Part shown: piece after piece, positions 55,801 to 61,515 of the stretch | How positions within the stretch are numbered: position 1 is the stretch's first letter | How the letters are laid out: every line of letters starts with the position of its first letter | Source of the DNA: Lunularia cruciata | Lineage: Eukaryota > Streptophyta > Marchantiopsida > Lunulariales > Lunulariaceae | NCBI GenBank assembly: GCA_948567375.1 | Contig: OX419759.1 | Coordinates: 49,008,593-49,072,592 of the forward strand | Direction: 5' to 3' | DNA length: 64,000 nt | The notes under the pieces: model-generated | What the model saw: the letters and a program-made list of their open reading frames with translations, nothing else | What the model was told of the DNA's origin: nothing | The model's database searches: none | Translations under genes and position numbers: made by a program

Positions 55801-57949
55801 AGAGATCCAATTGAACCACGCAAATGAAAAAAACTGTGTAAAAGACGGCCCGCACCTGAGACTTTGAGCTAGAATAGAAGTGTTCCAACAATCAGCCTAC
55901 TACAGTTCTAGTGACATCTTTAAGCAAGCTCATACTTGGAACCTCGAGACCGGGACAATGGAGTACTAAGAGTCTGACAGTAACTGAGCGCCCGACAATT
56001 CTGAATCATAACAAGGCGTAGAACGGCAGTTAGGCCGTGTATGTTTGGTTAAGAAACATACTCGATAAATTTTTGCCTGCTTTTTGGCCTCCAAGCAAAC
56101 GGTTGTAAGGACCTCCTGCACCTTCTCACTTATTGCCTCCATGGCCGGGGCCACATTCGTGACCCTTTGTTCTGTCTGGAGATTAGAGAACTCGTCGTAG
56201 TTATAGAGGTGATTATTTAATAGGTTCAGCATCGCCACCTCGCTTAGCTCATGTACATGGCCATAGATTTGCCCAAGTGCAGATAAAAACGTTGGTTTTG
56301 CAAAAAAAAGCTTGTGAATCAATTCTGCCCGTACTCGAGCAAAATGTCGCTGCCCAATGTGCTTCTTCCAGATATTGAAGGACTTTTGTGTATAGTAGTT
56401 GCCAAAGAAAGGAATTCTGCGAAGTAGAGAAAACACGTATTTCTCCCGCATCCACTCCTCCAGCGGTGTGAAAGTACTATTTCTGCGATTTCCTGCACAT
56501 GGGAAGACCTGTTGTTCTCCACATGCAACACACTCTCGAGAACCAAAACATTCGAAGCTATGGTTTTATGAAACTGTCTTTTATCAGAAATGAACAGCAG
56601 GCAGATGGCTCATATTCTCTTGTTTGCTCAAACCGAACAATTCGATGTCTTAACAACTGCTCGAAATTCAGTCTAGCCTGACAGATATCAGTAGACATAC
56701 TGCAGACATACTCAAAACTGAGAGTCCATCCGGGAAACTGAAATATACAAATTTCGAGGAAGCGACCAAAAGTACTGACTTAATTCCAAAGCGCGTGTGT
56801 TTACACAAAATAAAGCATCCATTACCCTTCAGACTATCTGCTTTGGGGAAGGTGATTTACAGGACAAACGTGACAAAAACTTTTTATAATATGAAAACAT
56901 ACATTTGTGCAAGTAGTACCGTTGCGAGTCTCAACATGGACTACTCCATCAGCCGAAAAGCTGAAATGTTCGTTTTCTACTTCGGCTCTTGGAACAACCA
57001 CCATGTCATATGGGGAAAATAGTTTCTCCGTCTTGGCGCGATTGCAATAAAAGAACTTCACCCGGTTCCTTCCTTCGTTTTCCATGAAAAATCTGACAGC
57101 ATCGTCCCCTGTTTTGATGTAGGCCAACTCCAGGTCAACTCGAGGATCTGGCTTGTCACCCTCTTTGCGTTTCTTCGCAGTGCCTTCTGAATCGGTTGTA
57201 CTTGCCTCATCTCTGGTAGACCTGCTTGTTCCAGCTTCGGGTAAACGTCTTTTCGAACTTTGCTGTTGTGGTTGTTGACCTTCCAGTATTACATTCCATA
57301 GCCCACAATCAGGAAAATCACAAGCTTCCTTCGATCCTTTTGGCAGAATGATAGCCTTAGCAACGGCAGCCTCTACCCCAGGTGGAACCTCCTCCGCTAG
57401 TTGAAAAAGAACTGCTCCGCCAAAACCATCAGGTCTATTTCTCAGGCGTCTAATAGGCAGCTGGTACTGCTCTTGCATTTCTTCCAGAGTTGGAAATATG
57501 GGGGGGATTGTAGGAGGCAACTCTCTCACTACTGACTGCTGTGGATGCCATACTCTATATCGACCTATTCTCGTAGAGTTGGCAATCTCATCAAGCTCCA
57601 TAGGTTCTGCCTGCATATCTTGCCCCTGGTCGGACATGAATGCTGCTGCGCTGCTGGTAGGAGAACCCGGACTGGGAGAATTGCCCTGAGAAGATGCATC
57701 ACCAGGCGAGACACTCCTAGCACCACCAGGTGTGACACTCCTCGTAGCATGCACCAGTTTCCTAGCAAGTAAAGTCGAACTTCCTGAAAAATGAGTTGGA
57801 ACGTTCTTGCTATGGTGCTGAAACCCAATGCTTCTCTGAAGTTCAAGAGCTCCCTCACAGAGCTCATCAGTGCGGTCCGTTGTTGGACCACCATAATTCT
57901 TCTTACTTTTACTAATCCCGTGTCTCCAAGGTTTATCATCGTCCGCCAT
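7507..57949 (-). CDS. Dynein heavy chain, axonemal inner-arm type, 41 coding exons, complete
   Basis: This is a minus-end-directed microtubule motor of the ciliary axoneme; in a land plant it is expected in the motile sperm. The ATG is at 57949 and the TGA at 7507-7509. All 41 exons join in phase to 4,223 codons plus stop, the normal length for dynein heavy chains. Order by residue: tail 1-1016, tail-linker 1017-1326, AAA1 about 1500-1650, AAA2 1654-1912, AAA3 1913-2369, AAA4 2370-2718, stalk with microtubule-binding domain about 2700-3045, AAA5 and AAA6 to about 3840, C-terminal domain to 4223. The N-terminal region ([13 protein letters not shown] followed by GVVHV) suggests the single-headed DNAH3/6/7/12 group, most like DNAH6; the exact subtype is inference. 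Introns hosting retrotransposons account for the 50-kb span. One intron (45209-45558) is GC-AG, the rest GT-AG. Small introns not itemised below show nothing recognisable. Confidence 0.95.
10981..11443 (-). repeat. Element A 3' LTR
   Basis: Read on the minus strand it starts TGTTAGTGTTAG at 11443, next to RNase H tail sequence, and ends GGTTCTTATCA at 10981 against the TSD TCATG. It is homologous to the 451-bp LTRs of element C. Confidence 0.85.
11664..12114 (-). mobile_element. Solo LTR (element C family) inserted in element A RNase H
   Basis: 451 bp, minus strand, TGTTAGTTTAG at 12114 to TTCTTATTA at 11664, flanked by the 5-bp TSD TCTTG (11659-11663 and 12115-12119). It splits the RNase H sequence of element A in the CDNTGS segment. 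Its length equals each LTR of element C. Confidence 0.9.
12285..12535 (+). mobile_element. Solo LTR (element B family), inverted relative to element B
   Basis: Plus strand, TGTTAGAATTATAATGAGAC at 12285 to about CTCGA at 12535. It interrupts element A RNase H. It matches the element B LTRs in opposite orientation and pairs with the 3' LTR of B only about 60 bp away. The end at 12535 is approximate; the TSD is eroded. Confidence 0.78.
12594..12857 (-). repeat. Element B 3' LTR
   Basis: About 264 bp, starting (minus strand) at 12857 right after the polypurine tract and ending near 12594 with ATTTTCTCA. It is alignable with the 5' LTR but clearly diverged. Confidence 0.82.
12880..16254 (-). pseudogene. 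Element B pol (protease, integrase, RT, RNase H), broken
   Basis: The protease motif reads [11 protein letters not shown], with Thr in place of the catalytic-loop Gly. The integrase has [15 protein letters not shown] and [11 protein letters not shown], with [15 protein letters not shown] has [20 protein letters not shown] and the YVDD box at 13841-13852. RNase H has [15 protein letters not shown] and [13 protein letters not shown]. The order is copia-type. Breaks include frame changes near 15500 and a stop near 14165. Confidence 0.87.
16310..17289 (-). pseudogene. Element B gag, broken
   Basis: It begins [13 protein letters not shown] at 17289, with an Ala/Gly-rich lead and then [20 protein letters not shown], a copia gag domain. 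A zinc knuckle of the form C-X2-C-X4-H-X4-C ([14 protein letters not shown]) lies near 16320-16375. The frame stops after residue 158 and resumes in another frame, so it is not translatable as one protein. Confidence 0.85.
17539..17550 (-). other. Element B primer-binding site (initiator tRNA-Met 3' end)
   Basis: The minus strand reads TGGTATCAGAGC directly after the LTR end. This is the standard plant copia primer site, complementary to the 3' acceptor end of initiator tRNA-Met. Confidence 0.9.
17551..17803 (-). repeat. Element B 5' LTR with U3 palindromes
   Basis: 253 bp, minus strand TGTTAGACTT to TTCTCACA. It contains two palindromes at 17663-17689 and 17701-17725, built on ACATG-TAACT-CATGT. 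Confidence 0.88.
17804..18270 (-). pseudogene. Element A integrase-region fragment
   Basis: The minus strand reads [20 protein letters not shown] and a diverged [11 protein letters not shown] segment, then integrase sequence that stops at the 5' LTR of element B. It is homologous to element C at 27240-27650. Frameshifts are visible. Confidence 0.75.
18271..18980. repeat. Head-to-head copia 3' tails and LTR pieces inside element A
   Basis: Positions 18353-18590 match the RNase H tail on the minus strand, with an LTR start at about 18271-18352. From about 18595 the same tail (CTAAAGATAA and onward) appears on the plus strand, followed by a diverged plus-strand LTR to about 18980. Very AT-rich. 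Boundaries are approximate. Confidence 0.6.
19001..19450 (-). repeat. Element A 5' LTR
   Basis: It is bounded on the right by TSD TCATG (19451-19455) and on the left by the sequence GGTTATGGGTCC (minus strand, 18989-19000), a mutated copy of the primer-binding site of element C. It is strongly AT-shifted relative to the 3' LTR. Confidence 0.82.
19565..20671 (-). CDS. Dynein heavy chain exons 34-35: AAA6
   Basis: Exons 19882-20671 and 19565-19660 encode residues 3380-3674. Exon 34 has [19 protein letters not shown] and ends in [17 protein letters not shown]; exon 35, only 96 bases, supplies [15 protein letters not shown]. The exon 34-35 junction splits an Ala codon and the exon 35-36 junction splits a Gly codon across the 8.5-kb element A insertion. 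Exon 35 overlaps no long minus-strand open frame and is easy to miss. Confidence 0.92.
20759..21229 (+). mobile_element. Solo LTR (element C/E superfamily) in dynein intron 33
   Basis: 471 bp, TGTTAGTTGTG to GGTTCTCATCA, with 5-bp TSD CTGAC on both sides (20754-20758 and 21230-21234). It is antisense to the dynein gene. It includes the conserved in-frame ATG segment (SDTSEVRM) typical of these LTRs. About four 17-bp tandem repeats around GATACATGATTA lie at 20787-20854. Confidence 0.92.
21471..22196 (-). CDS. Dynein heavy chain exons 32-33: AAA5-AAA6 connection
   Basis: Exons 21951-22196 and 21471-21620 encode residues 3248-3379. Exon 32 reads [31 protein letters not shown] and [16 protein letters not shown], all hallmark dynein segments. 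Exon 33 reads [20 protein letters not shown], the start of a helical stretch. The intron upstream (22197-30704) holds element C, two solo LTRs and tandem repeats. Confidence 0.95.
22723..23975. repeat. Intronic tandem segmental duplication interrupted by a solo LTR
   Basis: A unit of about 380 bp (start near 22905, GGATATAGAGAAATGAGGAC, to AACAGGAAGGAA near 23572) is repeated at about 23595-23970. The first copy is split by the solo LTR at 23060-23365. A third, partial copy of the unit start lies at 22723-22800. The second copy carries an extra 22-bp tandem duplication around 23755-23795. Confidence 0.75.
23060..23365 (+). mobile_element. Solo LTR (element D family)
   Basis: 306 bp, TGTTAGACTAGCATGATAAT to GTTTTCCTACA, with TSD ATAGC (23055-23059 and 23366-23370). 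It is the same family as the LTRs of element D and antisense to dynein. Confidence 0.92.
24160..24370. repeat. Dispersed repeat, copy 1
   Basis: The segment from GGACTGGATATTGTATAT through GCTCGAAAACTCATGA is alignable with 47795-47995 in another dynein intron. No terminal repeats or coding potential were seen. Confidence 0.65.
24597..25258 (-). mobile_element. Solo LTR with internal duplication
   Basis: 662 bp, minus strand TGTTAGTTTCACTG to TTCTCAACA, with TSD TGCTA (24592-24596 and 25259-25263). It is longer than its relatives because of a direct repeat of about 75 bp (roughly 24800-24955) and an embedded dispersed motif, CAGAAGCCGTTCTGGGAACG, near 25040. Confidence 0.9.
25416..25866 (+). 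repeat. Element C 5' LTR
   Basis: 451 bp, TGTTAGTTTAG to GGTTCTTATCA. A TATA-like TATATAAGAG lies at about 25574. The ATG at 25793, in frame with gag, is inside the LTR. Confidence 0.94.
25793..26707 (+). pseudogene. Element C gag, ends at a premature stop
   Basis: 304 codons starting [15 protein letters not shown] inside the LTR, then [18 protein letters not shown] and the copia gag domain ([20 protein letters not shown]). A zinc knuckle, [14 protein letters not shown], lies at 26609-26650. A TAA at 26705-26707 stands where the related element E has a Gln codon, so the break is probably a C-to-T change. Translation may instead begin at the ATG in the primer site (25871). Confidence 0.9.
25867..25879 (+). 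other. Element C primer-binding site matching the tRNA-iMet anticodon arm
   Basis: GGTTATGGGCCCA immediately follows the LTR. Its complement, TGGGCCCATAACC, is the anticodon stem-loop of plant initiator tRNA-Met as I recall it (CAT anticodon). Drosophila copia is known to prime from an internal cut in the same tRNA. The ATG within the site is in the gag frame. Confidence 0.7.
26708..30056 (+). pseudogene. Element C pol: protease, integrase, RT, RNase H, broken
   Basis: The protease motif is [12 protein letters not shown], Val replacing the Gly of the usual DSGAT. A one-base deletion near 27180 shifts the frame before [11 protein letters not shown] and [11 protein letters not shown]. Integrase has HSDVWGY, FVDDYNR and LRTDGGREY, then a TAA at 27664-27666. 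The frame then runs open from 27667: [40 protein letters not shown], the YVDD box at 29086-29097 and RNase [16 protein letters not shown]. Another one-base loss near 29795 shifts the last 85 codons, which end [10 protein letters not shown] at 30053. Confidence 0.92.
30064..30514 (+). repeat. Element C 3' LTR
   Basis: 451 bp, same ends as the 5' copy, directly followed by TSD TGTAG. The candidate TATA box here reads TATATGAGAG. Confidence 0.94.
30705..31695 (-). CDS. Dynein heavy chain exons 29-31: AAA5
   Basis: Exons 31481-31695, 31068-31278 and 30705-30884 encode residues 3046-3247. Motifs are [24 protein letters not shown] and YRDEIVDSW (codon split between exons 29 and 30), [18 protein letters not shown] with [10 protein letters not shown], and [16 protein letters not shown]. 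The exon 29 start (TCT at 31695 after ACAG) is the least certain border, as the family is variable there. Confidence 0.92.
32170..33453 (-). CDS. Dynein heavy chain exons 26-28: stalk and microtubule-binding domain
   Basis: Exons 33346-33453, 33090-33233 and 32170-32898 encode residues 2719-3045. Exon 26 contains [16 protein letters not shown], the conserved entry to the stalk. Exon 27 and early exon 28 form coiled coil CC1 ([18 protein letters not shown] onward). The tip in exon 28 includes [16 protein letters not shown] and MKMPDGKG-like residues ([10 protein letters not shown]). Returning coil CC2 closes the exon ([16 protein letters not shown]). The tip binds microtubules and the paired coils relay nucleotide state. 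Confidence 0.94.
33949..36029 (-). CDS. Dynein heavy chain exons 21-25: AAA4
   Basis: Exons 35782-36029, 35307-35598, 34895-35065, 34308-34544 and 33949-34047 encode residues 2370-2718. Exon 21 has [16 protein letters not shown]. Exon 22 has the P-loop [13 protein letters not shown], with Arg in place of Lys as is usual for this ring position in axonemal dyneins. Exon 23 has VFLFSDTQI and INNLLNSGE; exon 24 has VMFCMSPVG and [13 protein letters not shown]. Confidence 0.95.
36119..37823 (-). CDS. Dynein heavy chain exons 18-20: AAA3
   Basis: Exons 36894-37823 (the longest internal exon), 36483-36710 and 36119-36331 encode residues 1913-2369. Exon 18 begins with the end of AAA2 ([16 protein letters not shown]) and includes the AAA3 Walker [13 protein letters not shown] and Walker [11 protein letters not shown]. 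Exon 19 has [10 protein letters not shown]; exon 20 has [16 protein letters not shown]3 is the regulatory nucleotide site. Confidence 0.95.
38022..39101 (-). CDS. Dynein heavy chain exons 16-17: AAA2
   Basis: Exons 38598-39101 and 38022-38294 encode residues 1654-1912. Exon 16 opens [20 protein letters not shown] and ends just past a Walker A-type loop, GLSYSGKT. Exon 17 has [12 protein letters not shown] and the Walker B-like [20 protein letters not shown]. The intron before exon 16 hosts element D. Confidence 0.95.
39142..39431 (-). repeat. Element D 3' LTR
   Basis: Minus strand TGTTAGACTAG at 39431 to TTTTCCTACA at 39142. Same family as the solo LTR at 23060-23365. Confidence 0.9.
39721..40236 (+). 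mobile_element. Solo LTR of hybrid (element E) type, nested in element D
   Basis: 516 bp, TGTTAGTTTAG to GGTTCTCATCA, TSD CCATA (39716-39720 and 40237-40241). It cuts the D RNase H codons around EAEYMA. The first 35 bp and the last 250 bp resemble the C family; the middle resembles the B family LTR. Confidence 0.92.
40242..41234 (-). pseudogene. Element D RT and RNase H, partial
   Basis: RT fragment with [26 protein letters not shown] and a YVDD-type box near 40880, then RNase H with [15 protein letters not shown] and [10 protein letters not shown]. The N-terminal RT and the integrase are deleted. The remaining tail continues beyond the nested solo LTR at 39432-39720. Confidence 0.85.
40971..41328. 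repeat. Inverted duplication of an RT segment inside element D
   Basis: Plus-strand 41231-41328 reads [20 protein letters not shown], while minus-strand 40971-41068 reads [20 protein letters not shown]. The two arms are roughly 85-90% alike by eye over about 95 bases, with about 160 bp between them. Confidence 0.8.
41765..42885 (-). pseudogene. Element D gag and protease, broken
   Basis: Starts [16 protein letters not shown] at 42885, then [20 protein letters not shown]. It is open for 183 codons to a stop near 42334, then continues in other frames with zinc knuckle [14 protein letters not shown] near 41965-42010 and protease [13 protein letters not shown] (Ala replaces the catalytic-loop Gly). 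Confidence 0.85.
43133..43262 (-). repeat. Element D 5' LTR, truncated
   Basis: The start of the LTR (TGTTAGACTAG at 43262) is intact, but it breaks off near 43133 and joins leader sequence directly, removing the rest of the LTR and the primer-binding site. Confidence 0.82.
43683..45208 (-). CDS. Dynein heavy chain exons 13-15: AAA1, main ATPase site
   Basis: Exons 44618-45208, 44133-44291 and 43683-43913 encode residues 1327-1653. The Walker A loop [16 protein letters not shown] sits near the end of exon 13, preceded by [20 protein letters not shown]. Exon 14 carries Walker B CFDEFNRI. Exon 15 carries [19 protein letters not shown], the segment with the finger residues that complete the site. 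All catalytic residues of an active AAA1 are visible, so the motor should be competent. Confidence 0.96.
45559..47191 (-). CDS. Dynein heavy chain exons 9-12: linker
   Basis: Exons 47039-47191, 46526-46786, 46095-46358 and 45559-45810 encode residues 1017-1326. Diagnostic linker motifs are [12 protein letters not shown] (exon 9), [18 protein letters not shown] (exon 10) and [16 protein letters not shown] with [11 protein letters not shown] (exon 12). The linker swings over the AAA ring in the power stroke. Exon 12 ends at WLLQ followed by GC rather than GT; joining there to VEEQML of exon 13 restores the family sequence. Confidence 0.92.
46022..46075 (+). repeat. Dispersed hairpin-bearing motif in dynein intron 11
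   Basis: Contains GGGAGCAGAAGCCGTTCATT, bracketed by two copies of TAGCTAAA[T/C]TCGCTATATT (46009-46028 and 46056-46075). It is a member of the dispersed family also seen near 22911, 23595, 25030, 47300, 54330 and 54700. Confidence 0.6.
47285..48010. repeat. Dispersed repeat block in dynein intron 8
   Basis: Starts with the hairpin motif (GAGAGCAGAAGCCGTTCTGG near 47310) and ends with a segment (47795-47995) alignable with 24160-24370. It fills most of the intron between exons 8 and 9. No coding potential or LTR ends were recognised; it may be a non-autonomous retroelement. Confidence 0.6.
48285..50049 (-). CDS. Dynein heavy chain exons 5-8: tail
   Basis: Exons 49898-50049, 49476-49680, 48757-49161 and 48285-48539 encode residues 678-1016. 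Exon 5 begins [20 protein letters not shown], continuing the KYSQ end of exon 4 across element E. Exons 5 and 6 share a split codon (phase 2). The region is helical and charged, as expected for the dynein tail. There are no stops in frame. Confidence 0.9.
50204..50709 (-). repeat. Element E 3' LTR (hybrid type)
   Basis: Minus strand TGTTAAATTACG at 50709 to GAACCTCA-like sequence near 50204; the outer end is eroded. It shares the hybrid arrangement of 39721-40236 and 53340-53829. Confidence 0.8.
50710..52069 (-). pseudogene. Element E remnant pol with integrase deleted
   Basis: Pre-integrase [20 protein letters not shown] and [11 protein letters not shown] join directly, near 51810, to RT sequence LLKKAL. 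RT continues to the YVDD box (about 51657-51668) and then RNase H with [20 protein letters not shown]. Integrase core and N-terminal RT are absent. Confidence 0.85.
52082..53416 (-). pseudogene. Element E gag-protease, truncated by a stop
   Basis: 445 codons: [36 protein letters not shown], zinc knuckle [14 protein letters not shown], protease [12 protein letters not shown] with an intact DSGA, ending [10 protein letters not shown] before a TGA where element C has Arg. It is the most complete gag-protease frame in the window. Confidence 0.9.
53340..53829 (-). repeat. Element E 5' LTR (hybrid type)
   Basis: Minus strand TGTTAAATTAG at 53829 to TTCTCATC at about 53340, followed by the anticodon-arm-type primer site GGTTATGGGCCC. 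The central part resembles the element B LTR. Confidence 0.82.
53977..57949 (-). CDS. Dynein heavy chain exons 1-4: N-terminal tail
   Basis: Exons 56920-57949, 56062-56492, 54879-55235 and 53977-54189 encode residues 1-677. Exon 1 opens with a polar, Ser/Pro-rich stretch, then [13 protein letters not shown] and GVVHVETRN. Exon 2 holds [13 protein letters not shown] and a helical segment ending KKQAKIYR; exon 3 contains [14 protein letters not shown]; exon 4 contains [12 protein letters not shown]. This part anchors the heavy chain to the axoneme and light chains. The exon 3 end (CAT before GTACTT) is inferred from phase and from alignment of [12 protein letters not shown] with the family. Confidence 0.88.
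54300..54790. repeat. Two dispersed motifs in dynein intron 3
   Basis: Copies at about 54326-54385 (GGAGCAGAAACCGTTAGGAG) and 54690-54765 (GAGAGCAGAAGCCGTTTGAG). On the minus strand the first includes a 5-bp stem with a 7-base loop (GGGGG-TTTCGAT-CCCCC, within 54363-54381) shaped like a tRNA T arm. A 28-bp direct repeat around GAAGCGAAGATTCATAC lies at about 54456-54520. Confidence 0.6.
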
Positions 57950-59217
57950 GATAATATGCTTTGATGTTGCTTAGGGTTTGGTTTCTGTATGGAAAATAGC
58001 TTTTGCTCCCTTATCAGATTCTTGCCAAATTCACGAGACACATGCAAGAGGGAACAACAGGCTTCTGCATATTGACATTTCACTCGCACTGCCCTTAGTC
58101 GAAGACAATCTATGAAGAATTGGAACAATTTTCGCGCCAAATTCCTTAGACTCTCCCACGGCGTGAAAGGACATTCTCACATGTACCTCCAGCAAGAAGG
58201 CCTTCACAACAACATCTAGTTTACTCCGGTGTCATCTCCTCACCATTTGGGGCCATTTTCTCCATCCATTTCAAGGTCAAGTGACTTTGCAAGTTACCAC
58301 GACTTGCAAGACAATCTGCAGGAGAAAAGAGTAACATATAGGAATTCAATCCCTGCAACAGACTGTCGTGAAGTCGATTCGGAATATTTGAAGTTGCAAA
58401 CACCCCTGCACTGGCAATTCAATCAATTCAAATCTATTTGCAAGTGCTTCACCTGCAATTCCCTTTCAACTGTCGGTCTCCGTCCTCAAGCTCTCGCCAT
58501 TTCATTCGAATCTTCCCCGCCCCATGCATGATCATAGCAGTTGCCAGGTGCGTATACAGAGCGAACTGCTCATCATGAATTTCCATCCCAAACCATGACG
58601 AAATAAATCGCCCGGAGAAATTACATACGATGACGGACAACTGAAGGGCGACCCGGAGACCACTTCCTTCCATTCTCCTTAAATTCAGGGGACAACTTCT
58701 TAAACTCATTTCCGAAACCAGATTGGAGGCTCGAATCCGGTTTGGAATATACCACACCGGTGACAGATTTCGAACTCCACTTTGTGAGGACTTTACCCCA
58801 GGTTTACGTACGGGAGAGAACATGTGAAAACAAGAAGGATGCATAGCACAACAAGTTGGTCAAAGTGTCCAAAGCAGGTTGGGAATTCGCATTGACCGTG
58901 GCCCAGTACGAAGAATTCCGTTGTGGCCCACTTTTCATTCGTTTCTTATTGTACTTGTATCTTGTCTCATCTCTCTTCAACCACGTCTCGGGATCGATTT
59001 CCATGGTCATCCAGCACATGGAAGTCTCTTTACGTACCTAAACGAGCATTCTAAACAGTAAAACTGGACTAAGTCGCTATTGGGTATTGGGTTTAAGCGC
59101 ATTATCCTCGTTAAACGTTAGTCTTCCCGTCTATCTTGTTATATTGTGCGTGCCTCTTAATTGTAAAACTGGATACCGATTTTAGTTCACCTCTCTATAT
59201 TTCTTATATACTATGTA
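57950..59217. other. Dynein upstream region, no further gene recognised
   Basis: The dynein 5' UTR and promoter should lie here. A 131-codon minus-strand open frame (58449-58844) has no motif I recognise. No repeat ends were seen until the MULE target duplication at 59209-59217. Confidence 0.45.
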
Positions 59218-59508
59218 GGGGAATTTTCATATATGGGCCATTTAAAAATTTTATTTGCAAAAATGGGCGGATCATCGATTACAAAATATCCATGACCCAA
59301 CATGTCACGCCGTGCACTTTTCTATAAACTATTCAGGTTCTCCACGCAACAAGGGGTCTTGGCATAGTGATTGTGTCTGCATTTCTTGCAAACCACAACA
59401 TGTACTCGCTTTAGCCTACCTTCTATTGCAATATGCATATCTTCAATGCCTTGAATTTCACCAGCTAGAGGCGGCGCATGTGCTTGTCACACGGTAGGCA
59501 TGTCGTGC

Positions 59509-60340
59509 TCATCTTACTACAAGCATTGAACGTGACCTGCCATAACATTTTCGGCTACATATTGCTTTGTTGTGGCCCTTAACCCCACATTGGCCACATG
59601 TATATGGGTCTTCTGTGTTGACTTTGCCTCTTGACCTGAGCCTTTTTGATTTTGGCCTTTTGTGTAATGTTGAGCAGTTTAGACACATCATTAGAAGGAA
59701 GGTTGTTACATGAAATTGGCGTAATTGATGTATAATAAGTGAACTGCAAAGCAATCATTAGGTAGGAGCTTGCCATAAAAGATGTTGATCCAAGCTCCGT
59801 TTTGGCAATTGCACCAACCGCATGCACACAAGGGAACTAATATTCTTCAAAAACTTTGCAACTACAGGTTTGGGAATCGAGATGCATAACATTTCTGCTT
59901 CTATTGGTTGGGTGTATTACCTCAAAACCAAGAAGCAAGAATTGTACCACTTGATATTGTTTGCTCTTGCATTTCAATTTATTGTAGCGTTGTATTGTGG
60001 ATTCTAGAATGGTTGTATCTACTTGTACATACAAGCTTTGCCTCCGAGACATTAGCTTTGTAACTTGGGATACCTATTCGCTAAAAAAGTTCAGATATGA
60101 GCCATTGCATAGCTTTTCAAGCCAAGAGTTGGTGCTCTTGGTTGAATTGGACGTCACCATGCCATATAGTGTAGTTGGAAAGTGTGTTGTTGCACACTTT
60201 ATGATATTGCAACCAATCAAGTAGTCAATCGCAAGTTGATTTTCCAAGCGGATGACTTGTATTGCTACTTCATGCTCCCTTATCGTCAATGCTTTTGTTG
60301 CCATCCATATCTTGCGCTTAAACATTGACAAATCGTGCAT
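59509..60340 (-). pseudogene. MULE transposase C-terminal remnants with SWIM zinc finger
   Basis: Reads STNSWLEKL, then LDSQTCSCKVFEEY, a stop, and FPCVHAVGAIAK, which together form a SWIM finger (C-X-C...C-X-H). After a frameshift come KSKRLRSRGKVNTEDPYTC and the zinc knuckle CGQCGVKGHNKAIC near 59520-59600. This is the usual C-terminal order of plant MULE transposases. At least one stop and one frameshift make it inactive. Confidence 0.82.
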
Positions 60341-61236
60341 TCATATTCTTTTCAAGGTGGTATGTACAAATTGATTCATAAGATTCTGCCATGACAATGC
60401 ATTGTGCATTATGCAACCTCTTTTCACCACCATGCATGAGAATGATGCACAGCTGCCCAAACTCCAAAATTGAAGCTCTCAATTTCTAAAGGAAAAACAC
60501 CCAATTTACTTCATTCTTGATAAGTGCAATGCAAGTGCAAAGTGGAGCAATATGGCCTTTGCCATCATGAGCGCATGTAGACATTGTCACACCGCCGTAT
60601 CTTGAGCATAAGTGGCATGCATCCACAATGACCATAAGCAAGCAGTGACAAAATGCCAATTTGTGCGATTGAGGACATAAAAATGACCGATCTACATCAC
60701 CCTCAACATTTCTCTCAAATGCCCATATTGCTCTAGAGTTTTTTTGAGTGAATTCAAAAAAAAACCCTCTAGTAGCATGGAGTGGTCATTTTCCAAGCTA
60801 TTATTTTTCTTGCATTGATTTAAAGCTCTCCATGCCATAGAGTAAGTGGCAGTCTACCTGTGTTGAGCACGAACTTCTACACACACATTAGCTGGCATGA
60901 AGGATTTGTAGTGCACAAGCAAAGGCTTTGCCAAAGCTGACAAAGCTGAGATAGAAGTGCAAGGTGCCATGGTGCAAAATGCGGAATGCATGAGGTTCAA
61001 TTTACAAAAATGTATGAGGTCATCCTTATGTTTGTATGATGTCATGTTGAATTTGCAAGCTGACCCTGATCTTGCCCTTGATCTAGCCTTGGCAAAGGGG
61101 TAGCAAACACCAAGCATATCCAATTTTCTCCACTCCATATAAAAGAGAAGTTGTTGCATGTTGCATATTTGGCAAAGTCGGGAGCGCAATTCATCCATTG
61201 TGTCAAACGTTTCAGAAGTGTCAAATACATTTAGAG

Positions 61237-61466
61237 ACATTGAGATTCTGAATTCTATAAGAGAGATAGAGATAATAGAGCGCAATGAAGAGTGGAGCGG
61301 GTGGCTATCATCAAACTCATCTATGTTTGCAAATAAAACTCTGAAATGAGCCCATTGAGATTTTGAGTTCTACAAGAGAGCTAGAGACAGTAGAGAGTAA
61401 GGAAAAGTGGAGCAGGTGGCTATTAGTGAACTCACCCATATTTGCAAATAAAACTCTAAAATGAGC
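61237..61466. repeat. Subterminal tandem duplication in the MULE
   Basis: Two adjacent units of about 115 bp, each starting CATTGAGATT[C/T]TGA and ending AAAATGAGCC or its variant, just inside the right TIR. They are diverged by roughly 15-20%. Confidence 0.8.
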
Positions 61467-61515
61467 CTATTTCTGCAAATAAAATTTTAACATGGCATAT
61501 TTCTGAAAATTCTCC

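Larger units (their letters stand above)
59218..61515 (-). mobile_element. Mutator-like (MULE) DNA transposon, decayed
   Basis: 2,298 bp with terminal inverted repeats of about 55-60 bp: left GGGGAATTTTCATATATGGG (59218), right (minus strand) GGAGAATTTTCAGAAATATG (61515). Both continue to a shared TTTTATTTGCA. The 9-bp TSD is TACTATGTA (59209-59217) versus TATTATGTA (61516-61524). Remnants of a MULE/FAR1-like transposase lie on the minus strand. Confidence 0.88.
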
